A stretch of DNA of 64,000 nt, from assembly GCF_030445035.2 (NCBI RefSeq), contig NC_080673.1, forward strand, positions 41,474,365 to 41,538,364, given 5' to 3'. Shown in pieces: positions 11,620 to 23,209 of this stretch. This DNA comes from Dasypus novemcinctus (taxonomy: Eukaryota > Chordata > Mammalia > Cingulata > Dasypodidae). The notes under the pieces are model-generated. The model did no database searches. It was given only the letters and a program-made list of their open reading frames with translations, and was not told the DNA's origin. A program made the translations under genes and the position numbers. Positions within the stretch are counted from its first letter, which is position 1. Each line of letters starts with the position of its first letter.

Positions 11620-13940
11620 GTTATTATTCCTGTTATTAGCACATCATCATGAGCCCTGTGCGGCGCCCAGCTGGGCCACTGCCGCTGATTGCTGTCTCTC
11701 GCAGGTATTCAGTGAACACTCCCGAGAGCCTTTTGACTAGCCCAGCATTGCTAATCTGGTGTCCCTTTTAGTTGCCAGTGACAAAACACATACATAGCTG
11801 CTACATAACCAACTGCTCCCCAACTAGTATTTTCTGGGCTTCTTTTTCTTCCCCAAGTCTGCCACTGGACAGCTGTCTCTATCAGGTTTCATTCAACTTA
11901 TAAATATTGTGCAACCTCATTTATGGCCTTTGCAGTGCTTCATCATCAGGATCCCAAGACACGTGGCTTAAACAGAACCAGAATTGCAGTGGGGAAATCA
12001 GCCTTTATCCTATTCCAACTGGATTGTTTCTCTGTGTTTTATCATCTCTGAAAAAAGAATGCAAAAGATGACTTTGGAGCAAATAGCTCCAAAGCTATTT
12101 GCAAGGGGAAATGGAGCTTTCTTCCCTGAACGGGCAGTGGAGACGAGTGATCCTGTGCCTTGCCTCGGCCGCCGTTGATAAGCCAACAAAACCGTTAGCC
12201 ATGGGGGGCTCCGTTAACCTCGGAGAGCTAGATCTGGCATTGGCACTGGGTGTAAACGAATACTCTGGGAAGTTTGATTAAAATGTGAAAAAGATGTCTG
12301 TGAAGACTGTCTAGTAGTATACAGAAGATTGGACCAGTTACCCCTCCGCCTTAGCTGTCTCTGAAGGAACAGTTAGAGCCACAGTCAGCCATGGGACTCG
12401 ACTTACTGTGCGGCTGAAGCTGCAGTTCTCTTATTTAGGCTCGATTAGTGCTGAGTTGAAAGCTTGCTTATTGTCTCCGAGAAGGACGTTAAAGGTCCCC
12501 TGATGTAGTAGCCTTTTTGTGTTGCTCTAAATATGATTTTTATGTAAGGGAATTACTGGCCCACTGTTTTTCTGAGAAAACCAGATGGCTGACACTGCCA
12601 CGTTCACCAGGGATGTTCACTGAGATTTGTGCCAAGCTCATTAGCATTTTCCAGTCTCATCGAAAGCGAAGACGACCTTTCCTCGAATGCAGTGATTTTT
12701 CCTGAAAAGCGGGCTTCTGCTCTAAAGAGCCAGAGCAGGCAGCCCGTGTGCAGCTTTTATTGACCCATCACTCTGGGCAGCGCAGCTCAGGCTTCTCCGG
12801 CCCTGCTCTCTGTAGCTCACCCCATCACAGCCGCAGTTTCTTGTCTGCTTTAAACTGTGGACTGAAACCACATATCCCCTAGTGAAGTACAGTTCCCGCG
12901 CGAACGGCTTCATCACAGTGCTGACATGAAAAGACAAACAGAAATCTGACTTGCCATGTTATCCATCCAATAAAAGAATCACCCAAGGGTAGATGAATAG
13001 ATACTCATCACATCCCAGCAACTCAGCCAAGCCTATGAGTTCAACTGCAATATTTCTAGGTAGATTTAGAAAGCCTTTCCTTGGCAAAGCAAAGCGTTCT
13101 CCTTCTGACAGCTCGTTCACCAGTGGGCCAGGCTGGTGAGAACAAAGGGAATTCTGCCCGTCTGATTTGGGCCAGACAGTGGTTTTCTCCTTCCCCAGTG
13201 ATTTGTGTACCACTGTGGAAGTTTGAATACTTTTCCATAAGTTAAGCAGAACTCCCTCTTCATGTTGCCTGACTTTGCCTTTATCTATAGTCAAGCTTTG
13301 GCTGCTGAGGTGGCCTTTTGCCCTGGTTTAGCATGAGCAGAATAATAGCATTGGCTTGAAAAGAGATTTGAGACATTATTCTGGGCTTACTCAGTAGACT
13401 TGTCACCAGAGAATTTGTTACAAAGGGAATGTAGATTTTATTATGGAATTTCTACTTTAGCAAATGCATGCCTACATATGTATTTTAGCATTCACAATAG
13501 CTAAACATTCAGAGCACTCTTTGTTAGTGTGTCTTGCTTTTTCCCAGCATCTTATTTAAGAAAATTCTTTTGGTTAATGAAGGTTCTGTGCAAGGGATGG
13601 GGGTGGGAGCCTTTGCCACAGCGTGAACTTAAAAGGGAATAGTTCGAGGAGTGTGGTTTGATTGGAATTTCAGCAGGTAGGGAAAATCTAGTAGTTAAAA
13701 CTTGATTCCTCTGCAGTTGGAAATTTCAGCCTTCCCTTATGGGAGTGGAACACATCTTTCTTTTTCTTCTTGGAAAACAAGGGGTAGACTTTGCTAAATT
13801 TCTTGGGCTCTGCTGAATCTGAGCTGGCAGCTAGACGTAGTTATAACTTGATGAGTTCTTCAGGGGATCCTCTTACTCCCATAATGAAAGGCGAGCGTGG
13901 TATGGTAAGGAAGGAGAGCTCGCCTGTGATTTAAAACCCA
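11620..13940 (+). other. GATB intron, 11.6-13.9 kb
   Basis: Largely unique-looking sequence. I see no repeat family or coding exon that I can support. Confidence 0.45.
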
Positions 13941-13944
13941 CACA

Positions 13945-14225
13945 CCTGGGGGCGGGGGGAAGACGCCGCTTCCATCCACCTGCAGCTGCCTGTGCGCAGC
14001 CCCTGCCGCAGGCTGCCCCTGGAGGGTGCAGGCGAGCGGCCGGCCTGGCTCCGGAGCTCGCGGTCCAGAGGGGCAGCAGCAGAGCCAGCCCGCCCGGTCC
14101 TTCCCGGGAGCCAGGTGAGAGGCCGGGTCAGCTGCACACTGCGCAGCCCAGGAGTCCGGAGCCCGGGGCCGTCCCTCCGCTCTTTCCACGGCCAGCGAGG
14201 GTCATGGTCCCGCGAGCTGCGTTAG
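13945..14225. promoter_or_regulatory. CpG-rich island-like block in GATB intron
   Basis: About 280 bp at roughly 70% GC with about 25 CpG dinucleotides by eye, close to the number expected without CpG depletion, in a genome where neighbouring introns are CpG-poor. It contains a good splice-donor-like site (ccaggtgagag, near 14111). It does not look like a DAS SINE. An alternative promoter or unannotated first exon is possible; nothing in the sequence proves it. Confidence 0.45.
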
Positions 14226-14686
14226 ACACCACCACCGTTCTGTCTACCTCTGGGGATGACCTGAAGATGTGTAGTAGGTAACAGTCCACTTGTGTGTTTT
14301 CTGAGGCATGATAGTCTGTTGCGTCTTGATTTGCTTCTTTTTTCATTTCCTTCTTCCACCAAGCCTTAGGATTCGCAGCAGAAGGATGAAGGTTGGAGGG
14401 CATTTGGGGCCCCGTGGGGCTCACCAGCCCTGGCGCCCAGGACCAGGGCTCTCTCCCATACACCGACTCCTGTGGGAAAATGCTGTGTAAATGCCTGGGG
14501 ACCGCAGAAGGAGAAGTTGAATACTTGCTATTTACTGAAAAGTGATCTGAATTTTTGGGTGACGTCTCTCAGCGTTTAGCAAAGAAAGAGTGGATGTCTC
14601 AGGGGAGGGAAAGGGGGACAAGGGGGACAGTTTCAGATTTGCCTTCGGAATGCTGATCTCTCATTGGTGGGGGAAGCTTTATATAA

Positions 14687-14848
<162 letters not shown>

Positions 14849-15019
14849 TGAGTGAGCTTTGGGGATTTCTTTTTTTCTGTTACGATGAACTCTGTGTCCA
14901 GAAGCAGTTGAAATAGGGCAGGCCCAGTTTCTTGCTCTCCTTTCCCCCTCAGGATATCCTGACAAGGCAGACGTCCCTTGTGAATTCCACATTCACAGAG
15001 ATGTCCTCCATCCCGTTTG

Positions 15020-15340
15020 AAAACACTCATTTATTCAAACCTCTGACTGCACATTACGTCCTTGGTACTGTGGTGGGGACTGGGGGCTTGAGGGGGAGTG
15101 AGACAAGGCTGCACACTGGGCTGGGAGGACAGCGACGTCAGCCGGTGTGATCGCTTAGGCTGGAGGAGTGACAGGAGCCTGAGCTGAGGCCAGGGAAACC
15201 ACGAGAGCTTTCCTCAGAAGGTGGCGTTTGAGCCAAGCTCTGGGGGGCTGGTGGGAGTTGCCGCGAGGCAGGCCGGGCAGGAGGTCTCCAGCTAAAGCAG
15301 CAGCAGACGAGGGGGCCGGGAAGGAGGGGGGAGCGCTGGG
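15020..15340 (-). repeat. L2 LINE fragment (antisense)
   Basis: Diverged L2 pattern in reverse: 'cactcatttattcaaacctc', 'gtggggactgggggcttgag', then 'ttcctcagaaggtggcgttt'. Confidence 0.55.
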
Positions 15341-15824
15341 TTGAGGGCCAGGGGCCACCTGGAGGTCCTGTGTGCCTTTGTCAACAGCCCTTGAAAGCCA
15401 GAGGTCACAAGTTCAGGGGTGGGGTAGAAGAGCAGGCTAGAGGCAGGGACACCAACCAGGAGCCCGTCGCAGGAGTGTCGGTGAGCACTGGCGCAGCCTG
15501 AGCCACGCAGCCATGGCAGAGCTGAGAAGCCGGCCCAGGGGAGGGCACGCAACCCCACGCCGGCAGCACTTCCGGTGTACCGCTCGGGCGACGTGGTGCG
15601 GTGGAGGGCAGTGCTGTTACATCTGGTAAGAGGGAAAGGACGGGGAAGAGTTGAGAGGGAAGGGAGTGGAGGACGCAGGTCTTGTTCCACTTGGGCCATG
15701 CTGGGTTTGCGCTGCCTAAGGACACGCGTCCCCCTCTCCGGGCTACCCTGTAGGCTTGACATATGGACGTGCAGTTTCCCAGGATACCTGGGAGGGTAAA
15801 CTCGAGTGTTCTCATTTGTTCTTT

Positions 15825-16035
15825 CTCCAGCACTTGCTTATTCAGGCTCTGCTCTGCACTAAGCACTAGGGAAAACCGGTCAACAAGGCAGACACAGGCC
15901 CTGCTCGCGAGGACTGGCAGTTGGAAGAAAGTAGCAGTTACGCTAAGACCTGGGTGAAGGCTGAGCAGGGTTGGTCAGGCCCAGTGAGAGCGGGAAGGCG
16001 TTCCAGGCTTAGGGAGTGGCCTGTGGGAAACTCCT
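15825..16035 (-). repeat. L2 LINE fragment (antisense)
   Basis: A second reverse L2 piece: 'ctgcactaagcactagggaa', 'caaggcagacacaggccctg', 'gaaggcgttccaggcttagg'. Confidence 0.6.
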
Positions 16036-17606
16036 GCAGTGAGTCTCAGCATGACACTCTGGGGAATGCAAGTTTACAAGTGTACGTGGTCTTCGTGTTC
16101 AGTGCTGCTCTCAGTGTGTTTCTGTGGCTCTGTGGGGTCAGCCGCTTCCTTACTTGGCTGCTTCCCAGAAGGGAGCTTGGTTGAGTTCACCTCTCTGAAC
16201 CTCAGTTTCCTCACTGTAGAGGTCACTGCTGGCAAGCAGACAAGGAAGGAAGTGCGGGTATGTATCTTCTTTCTCATTTTAAAAACGATTTATTGAAGCA
16301 TATCATTCATACATTGAAAGAACAAATTGTTTAGTAAATGTTTAGTAAAAGTGTATAGTAAAAGATGTGAACTTACAAAACAAAGATGCATAACATCGTA
16401 CAGAACTCCCATACATCACCCCAGCACAAATACCTTGCAGTTGTAACAAATTATGAAATATGAAATATGTAACAAATTATGAAAGAGCATCATCAAAGTA
16501 TTACTACTAACTATAGTCCACATCTTACATTTGGTGTGTTTTTGTCCCAACTCACCCTGTTATTTTTTTTGTTCATAAACCAGACAGTTATCTAAAGTGT
16601 ACAGTAAATGGCCTTTGGTATAATCATCAACTTGTGCATTCATCACTTCAGTCAATATTAGAGCATTTTCATTACTCCAAACAAAACAAAACCCACTTTC
16701 ATATCCATATGTTAGCTCTAATTACAGATCCTATGACATGCTTTCACCATTTCTATTCATTTCCAAACAACTTTTTACCAATTCTGCACAGATTAAACCT
16801 CATCTTTCCATTCTCTAACCATATTCTTTTGTCTGTTATATTTTAGCTAGTAACTCCATGAGTTTGCTCATTGTGTTTAGTTCAAAACAGTGGCGTCATA
16901 TAATATTTGTCCTTTTGTGCCTGACTTGCTTCACTCAACATAATATCCTCTAGGTTCATCCACGTTGCCCTGTGCTTCACGACTTCATTTCTTCTTACAG
17001 CTGAATAATATTCCATCATGTTTCCATCTTTTGGCAACTGTAAATTTGGCAACTATGAATAACAGTATGCAGATGTCTGTTCCGGTGGCTGCTCTCAGTT
17101 CTTCCTGGTATATACTTAGTAGCAGTAATGCTGGGTCACATGGTAGCTCTATATCCAACTTCCTTAGGAACCGCCAAACAGACTTCCACAGTGGCTGTCC
17201 CATTCTACATTCCCACCAGCAGTGAAGAAGGGTTTCTCTCTCTCCACATCCTCTCCAACACTTAGTTTCCAGTTTTATTAATAGTGGTCATTCTAGTAGG
17301 AGTGAAATAATACCTCATTGTAGCTTTGAATTGTATTTCCCTAATAGCCAGTGATGCTGAGCATTTTTTCATGTGGTGGTGTTTTTTTCACCAATTATAT
17401 TTCTTCTTTAGAAAAATGTCTATTCAGGTCTTTTACCCATTTTTCAGTCGGGTGATTTGTGTCTTTAATGTTGAGTTGTAGGATCTCTTTATATATCATG
17501 GATATTAGACTGTAGCCAGATGTGTGATTTCCAAATATTTTCTCCCATTGAGGAGGCTGCCTTTACTCTCTCTTTACAAAGTCCTTTGTGGTACAAAAGT
17601 GTTTAA

Positions 17607-17934
17607 CCCCCTCTTCCCCTGAGGTGGCTCCTTTGTCTGTTGGCTTGTTTTTGCTTATTGTCTATTTTTTCTTTAGGAGGCATCAGGAAATGAACCCAGG
17701 ACCTCGCATGTGGGAGGTGGGTGCTTAGCTCCCTGAGCCAGATCCATTCCCTGCTTGTTTTGTTTTGTTTTTTTTCTCATTGTCTGCTCATTGTTTTTGC
17801 CCATTGTCCATTCTTTGTTTTTGCTCAATGTCTGCTCATTGCTTGTCTTCCTTAGGAGGCACAGGGAACTGAACCTGGGACCTCCCATGTGGGAGGCGGG
17901 TGCTCAACTGCTTGAGCCACAGCCGCTCCTCTAG
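17607..17934 (-). mobile_element. dimeric DAS-type SINE inside the L1
   Basis: Two tRNA-like heads in tandem on the minus strand (about 17672-17752 and 17855-17930), each with a 'gaacc(c/t)(a/g)ggacct' box motif. They share one 10 bp target-site duplication AAGTGTTTAA (17597-17606 and 17935-17944). They therefore appear to have moved as one unit into the L1. Confidence 0.8.
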
Positions 17935-17997
17935 AAGTGTTTAATTTTGAGGAAGTCCCATTTGTCTCCTTTTTCTTTTGTTGCTTGTGCTGCGAGT

Positions 17998-18124
17998 GTT
18001 CAGCAAAGTGACAGGATGCAAGATATCACATAAAAATCAGTAGCATTTCTATACACTAGTAATGAGCAAGCTGAGGAAGAAATCAAGAAAAAAAAATCCA
18101 TTTACAATAGCAACAAAAAGAATA
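17998..18124 (+). repeat. inverted L1 ORF2 segment (arm A)
   Basis: 127 bp in the opposite orientation to the surrounding L1. It is the reverse complement of 18804-18931 at about 90% identity (about a dozen differences and one small gap, counted by eye). Confidence 0.85.
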
Positions 18125-18803
18125 ATCCCCCACCTCTAAGATCTTTTAGATGTTTTCCTGTACTGTCTTCTAGGAATTTTATGGTCCTGGCTTTTATGTT
18201 TAGGTCTTTGATCCATTTTCAGTTGATTTTTGTATAGTGAGTGAGATAGGGATCCTCTTTCATTCTTTTGGTTATGGATATACAGTTCTCACAACACTAT
18301 TTAATGAAGAGACTGTTCTGTCCCAGAAAAGTGGACTTGGTAGGATTATTGAAAATCAGTTGACCATAGAGGTGAGGGTCTATTTCTGAACTCTCAATTT
18401 GATTCTATTGACCTATGTGTCTCTCTTTATGCCAATACCATGCTGTTTTGCCTACTGTAGCTTTGTAATATACTTCAAAGACAGGGAACGTGAGTTCCTC
18501 CTACTTCGCTCTTCTTTTTTAGGATGATTTTGGTATTAAGGACCACTTTCCCTTCCCAATAAATTTGATAATTGACTTTCCTATTTCTGTAAAGTACGCT
18601 GTTGGAATTTCTGTTGTTACTGCATTGAATCTATAAATCAATTTGGGTAGAACTGGCATTTTCACGATGTTTAATCTTCCAATCCATGAGTGTGGAATGG
18701 CCATCCATTTGTTTAAGTCTTCCTTGATTTCTTTTAACAATGCTTTGTGGTTTTCTGAATACAGGTCCTTTACATTCCTGGTTACATAAATTCCTAGATA
18801 TTT

Positions 18804-18931
18804 TATTCTTTTTGTTGCTATTGTAAATGGAATTTTTTCCCCTTGATTTCCTCCTCAGCTTGCTCATTACTAGCGTATAGAAATGCTACTGGTTTTTGTG
18901 TGTTATCTTATATCCTGCCACTTTGCTGAAC
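18804..18931 (-). repeat. inverted L1 ORF2 segment (arm B, native position)
   Basis: This is the L1-collinear counterpart of arm A. Flanking sequence on both sides continues ORF2 in the expected order, so this copy is in its original place. Confidence 0.85.
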
Positions 18932-19689
18932 TTATTAACTCAAGTATCTTTGTTGTAGATATTTCAGGATTTTCTAAATATAGGATCATGTCATCTGCAA
19001 ATAGAGTTTTACTTCTCATTTACATTTGGATGCCTTTTATTTCTTTTAGCTTGTCTAATTGCTCTAGCTAGAACTTTAGCACAGTTGAATGACAGTGGAG
19101 ACAGTGGGCATCCTTGTCTTGTTCATGATCGTACAGGGAAAGCTTTCAACCTCTCCCCACTGAGTTATATGTTGCCTGTGGGATTTTCATATCTGCCCTT
19201 TATTATGTTGAGTAACTTTCCTTCTCTACCTATCTTTTGAAGTGCTTTTATCAAGAAAGGATGCTGGATTTTGTTAAATGCCTCTTTTGTATCAATCAAG
19301 ATAATCGTGTTTTTTTCCCTTTGATTTGTTAATGTATATTATGTTAATTTTCTTATGTTGAACCACCCTTGCAAACCAGGAATAAACCCACTTGATCATG
19401 ATGTATAGTTGTTTTTATATGCTTTTGGAGTCAATTTGCAAGTATTTTGTTGAGAATTTTTGCATCTATGTTCACTAGCAAGATTGGCCTATAATTTTTT
19501 TTCTTGTAGCATCTTTATCTGGCTTTGGTATTAGGGTGATGTTGGCTTCATAAAATGTGTTGGGTAATTTTCCCTCCTTTTAAATTTTTTGGAAGAGTTT
19601 TAAACAGGATTGTTATTAATTCCTCTTGAAATGTTTGGCAGATTGCACCCATGAAGCCATCTGGTCTTGACTTTTCTTTGTTGGGAGTT

Positions 19690-19790
19690 TGCTTTTTTTT
19701 TTTTTTTTAGGATGTAACAGGGATTGAACCCAGGACCTAGTATATGGGAAGCAGGCATTCAACCACTGACCTAAATCTGCTCCCCAGTGA
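19690..19790 (-). mobile_element. short tRNA-derived SINE in L1
   Basis: A T tract, then 'ttaggatgtaacagggattg' and 'aaccactgacctaaatctgc': a short-form SINE head on the minus strand, inserted into L1 ORF2. Confidence 0.7.
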
Positions 19791-19799
19791 GAGCTGGCT

Positions 19800-19910
19800 T
19801 TTTCATTTGTTTGTTTTGTTCTTGTTTTTAGGAGGTACTGGATATCAAACCCAGGACCTTGCCCATGGATAGCAGGAGCTCAACCACTTGCACTAACTCT
19901 GCTCCCTTTT
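19800..19910 (-). mobile_element. short tRNA-derived SINE in L1
   Basis: A second short copy next to the previous one (gttcttgtttttaggaggta ... caaacccaggaccttgccca ... actctgctccc). L1 sequence resumes with 'ttttgggagagttttgatga'. Confidence 0.7.
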
Positions 19911-20279
19911 GGGAGAGTTTTGATGACTAAATCAGTCTCTTGTGATTTGTATGTTGACTTCTTCTATTTCTCGTAGTCTGTGTAGTTTGTTTGTGCTTTT
20001 CTAGTAATTTTCCCACTTCATCTAGGTTGTCTAATTTGTTGGCATACAGCTTCTCATGATATCCTCTTATGAGCCTTCTTATTTCTGTGGGGTTAGTCAT
20101 ACTGTCCCTCCTTTCATTCCTGAGTTTGTTTGCATCTTCTTTCTTTTTTTCTTTGTTAGTCTTGCTAAGAATTTTTCAATTTTATTGATTTTTCTCAAAG
20201 AACCAGCTTTTGGTTTTGTTGACTTATTCTGTTTTGTTGTTGTTGTTATTGTTCTCAATTTCATTTATTTCTGCACTAA

Positions 20280-20315
20280 TCTCCCTCCCTCCCTCCCTTC
20301 CTTTTTTCCTTCCTT
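20280..20315. repeat. (CCCT)n/(CCTT)n simple repeat
   Basis: A short pyrimidine repeat (ctccctccctccctcccttc) inside the L1. Confidence 0.7.
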
Positions 20316-23209
20316 CATGGTTTGCTGTTCTTTTTCTAGTTTCTCCAGTTGTTCAGTTAGTTCTTTGATTTTAGCTTTCTTCTTTTTTAATAAAGGTATT
20401 TAGGGCTATAAATTGCTCTCTCAGCACTCCCTTCACTGTATCCCATATGCTTTGTGATGTTGTGTTCTCATTTTCATTTGTCTTGAGATGTCTCCTAATT
20501 TCTTTGGCAATTTCTTCTTTGACCCACTGATTAAGAATGTATTATTTAGCCTCCATATATTTGCAAATTTCCCCCTTTCCGGCCTTTTATTGATTTCCAG
20601 CTTCATTCCATTATGATCAGAAAAGGTGCTTCATATAATTTGTCTTCTTGGATTTATTGAGAGCTGTGTAGTGGCCCAAATGTGGTCTATCCTGAAGAAA
20701 GATCCATGAGCACTTGAGAAGAATGTAAAACCTGCTGATTTGGGGTGCAGGGTTATGTATACATCTGTGAAGGTCCAGCTTATTTATCATATTGTTCAAG
20801 TTCTTTGTTTGCTTGTAGATCTTCTGTCTAGTTATTCAGTCTATTGATGTGAGTGGCGTGTTTGGTCTCCACCTATTATTGTAGAGATGTCTGTTTCTCC
20901 TTTTAGTTTTGCCAGACTTTTTCTCATATATTTTGGGATACCCTGGTTAGGGGCATAGATATTTATGACTGTTTTTTTTCCCTGGTGGATTATCTTTTTT
21001 TAATATATAATGGTCTTCTGCATCTCTTATCACTTTTTTGCATTTAAAGTCTGTTTTGTTTGACACCAGTATAGCTACACCTGCTCTCTTTTGGTTACTA
21101 TTTGTGTGAAATAAGTTTCCAACCTTTTACTTTCAGTTTATGTTCATCCTTGAGTCTACGGTGAGTCAGGTCTAAGGCAAGTCCCCTGCAGACAGCATAT
21201 GGAAGGCTCATATTTTCTTATCCATTCTGTTAGTCTAGGCTTTAGATTGTGGAGTTTAATCCATTAACATTCAGTGTTATTACTGTAATGGCATTACTTC
21301 AGCCATTTTATCTTTTGGCTTTCATAGGTCATATCTTTTGTACATCTTTTTGCCTGTTTTGTTACCCTTTCTGGTAGTTTTTACTTCTATACTCTCCTCT
21401 AAGCATCTCTCTCTTTTTTCTGACTGCAGAACTCCCTGCAGAGCTGGGTTCTTGTTTATGACCTCTCTTAGTTTCTGTTTATCTGTGAAAATTTAAACTC
21501 ACTGTCATATCTGAAGAAAAGTTTTGCTGGATAAATGATTCTTGGCTAACAGTTTTTATCTTTCAGTACCTTAATTATATCATACCACTGCCTTCTTGCC
21601 TCCATGATTTCTAAAGAGAATTGTGCACTAAGTCTTACTGGATGTCCCTGTGTGTGTGATGTTTTGATTTTCCCTTGCTTTCAGAATTTTCTCTTTATCT
21701 TTGACATTTGGCATTCTGCCTATTGTGTGTCTCGGGGTAGGCCATTTTGGATTTATTCTAAATGGAGTACGCTGTGCTTCTTGATACATATATTCATGTC
21801 TTTCATGAGAGTTGGGCAGTTTTCAGCCATTATTTCCTCAAATATTCTTTCTGCCCCTTTCTCCCTCTTGCCTCTGTCTGAAACTCCCATGACATGTATG
21901 TTGGTGCGCTTCATGAGCCCCTGATCAATTTTTTCCATTCTTTTCTCTCTCCGTTCTTCTTTCTCTTCAATTTCTTGTTCTTTCCTCTACATTGCTGATT
22001 CGTTCTTCTGTGATTTCAAATCTGCTGTGTGCTTCTATTATATTTTAAATCTCACTTATTCTGTCTTTCATTCCCGTAAGCTATTTTTTTTTCTACCCAA
22101 CATTTCACATTTTTCTTTGTGCTCACTTATTGTCTTCCTAATGTCTTTTATTTCTCTAGCCATGTGTTCCTTCAACTCCATGATTTCATTTAGGAGGTTT
22201 GTATGAACCTCATTGGTTAGCGGTTTCAAGTCCTGTGTCTTATCTGGAGATCTGACTTGTTCCTTTAATGGAGTCATATCTTCCTTTTCTTTGTATGGAT
22301 TCTAATTTTTTGCTGACATCTAGGCATCTGATTCTGATGCTGAGTTTACTCTGATGTTCGGTTTCTCTCTTGCCAAGGGATTTACTGTTAAGTAGCTGTG
22401 TGCTACCACTGTTCTTTGACTCTTGGATCAACTTGTTCTAGGTATTTAGAATTGCCCCAGTAATTCACACCAGGGCTAAGGACCCAGTAATGGAGTGCAG
22501 GCCAGTTTTCAAGGACCTTGGAAACAGTGGCAGTAAAGGCACCTGCTTGCTGCTTTTATTTTCCCTTTTGTGCACTTTTCTGGTCTGGCCAGCAGATGGT
22601 GCTCTTTGGTAGAACGCTCAGCTCAGACCCCAGGTGCTAGGGGGATGCATCCAGTGTAACTCCTCAGGCCCGTGGATGGTGCAGAAGCAATTGCCTCAGG
22701 CCTGGCCAAGCCTCACAAACTTTCTAGGAGGCTGTTCTCACCCTTGGCAGCTGGCTGCACCTTCCCTCCCTTTTCCTCTTAGCAATCTGCCTGGGATAGC
22801 AGGGAGGGTGTTTGAGAAGGCCAATTACCTTTAATTCCCTTTAGGCTCTCCAGGCAGACAATGACTGGGCCCACCAGGCCTGGAGGTATGTGACCTCTCC
22901 AGTGCAGCAGACCAAGTTCACGGGCCAAAATCTGAATTTCTTGTAGGTGGTGTCCCTCCCTCTCCCCGTATTTGGGAAAGAGGACCCCTGCAATGCCCCC
23001 AGACTGGAGCCACTGCAGTCCTCAGCCACTGCATGGCTGACTGCTATTTGCTGGGCAGGTGGGGGAAGGGTGCCCGCTGCTGCTTTTGCAGCTCTACTCA
23101 TGGGATTGTCAGCCAGCTGCTCGTTTTCTACATGGTCCAAAGAACTTTTAGCCACACTGGCTATTCCAGCCTTGCCTGGGAGCACCATTAATTAACGATC
23201 GGCCCCAGC

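Larger units (their letters stand above)
16270..23200 (-). mobile_element. LINE-1, near full length, degraded, antisense
   Basis: Read on the minus strand this is a complete L1 layout: 5'UTR-like GC-rich part (about 23,200-22,480), ORF1 (about 22,430-21,500), ORF2 (about 21,300-17,000) and 3'UTR (about 17,000-16,270). Open pieces include an ORF1p fragment at 21753-21938 (MEKIDQGLMKRTNIHVMGVS...), a coiled-coil stretch at 22068-22277, and an ORF2p fragment at 18519-18740 (...[20 protein letters not shown]...). Many stops and frameshifts show it cannot encode functional protein. Later SINE insertions interrupt it (17607-17934, 19690-19910), and it carries an inverted internal segment (17998-18124). 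Confidence 0.85.

Noticed and set aside
15292..15866. Two overlapping minus-strand open frames of about 155 codons
   Set aside because: Much of the interval is flanked or covered by antisense L2 fragments, and the translations look like chance products of GC-rich sequence.
18519..22277. Open frames resembling reverse transcriptase and ORF1p
   Set aside because: These are broken pieces of the antisense L1, interrupted by stops, frameshifts and SINE insertions; they are not host genes.
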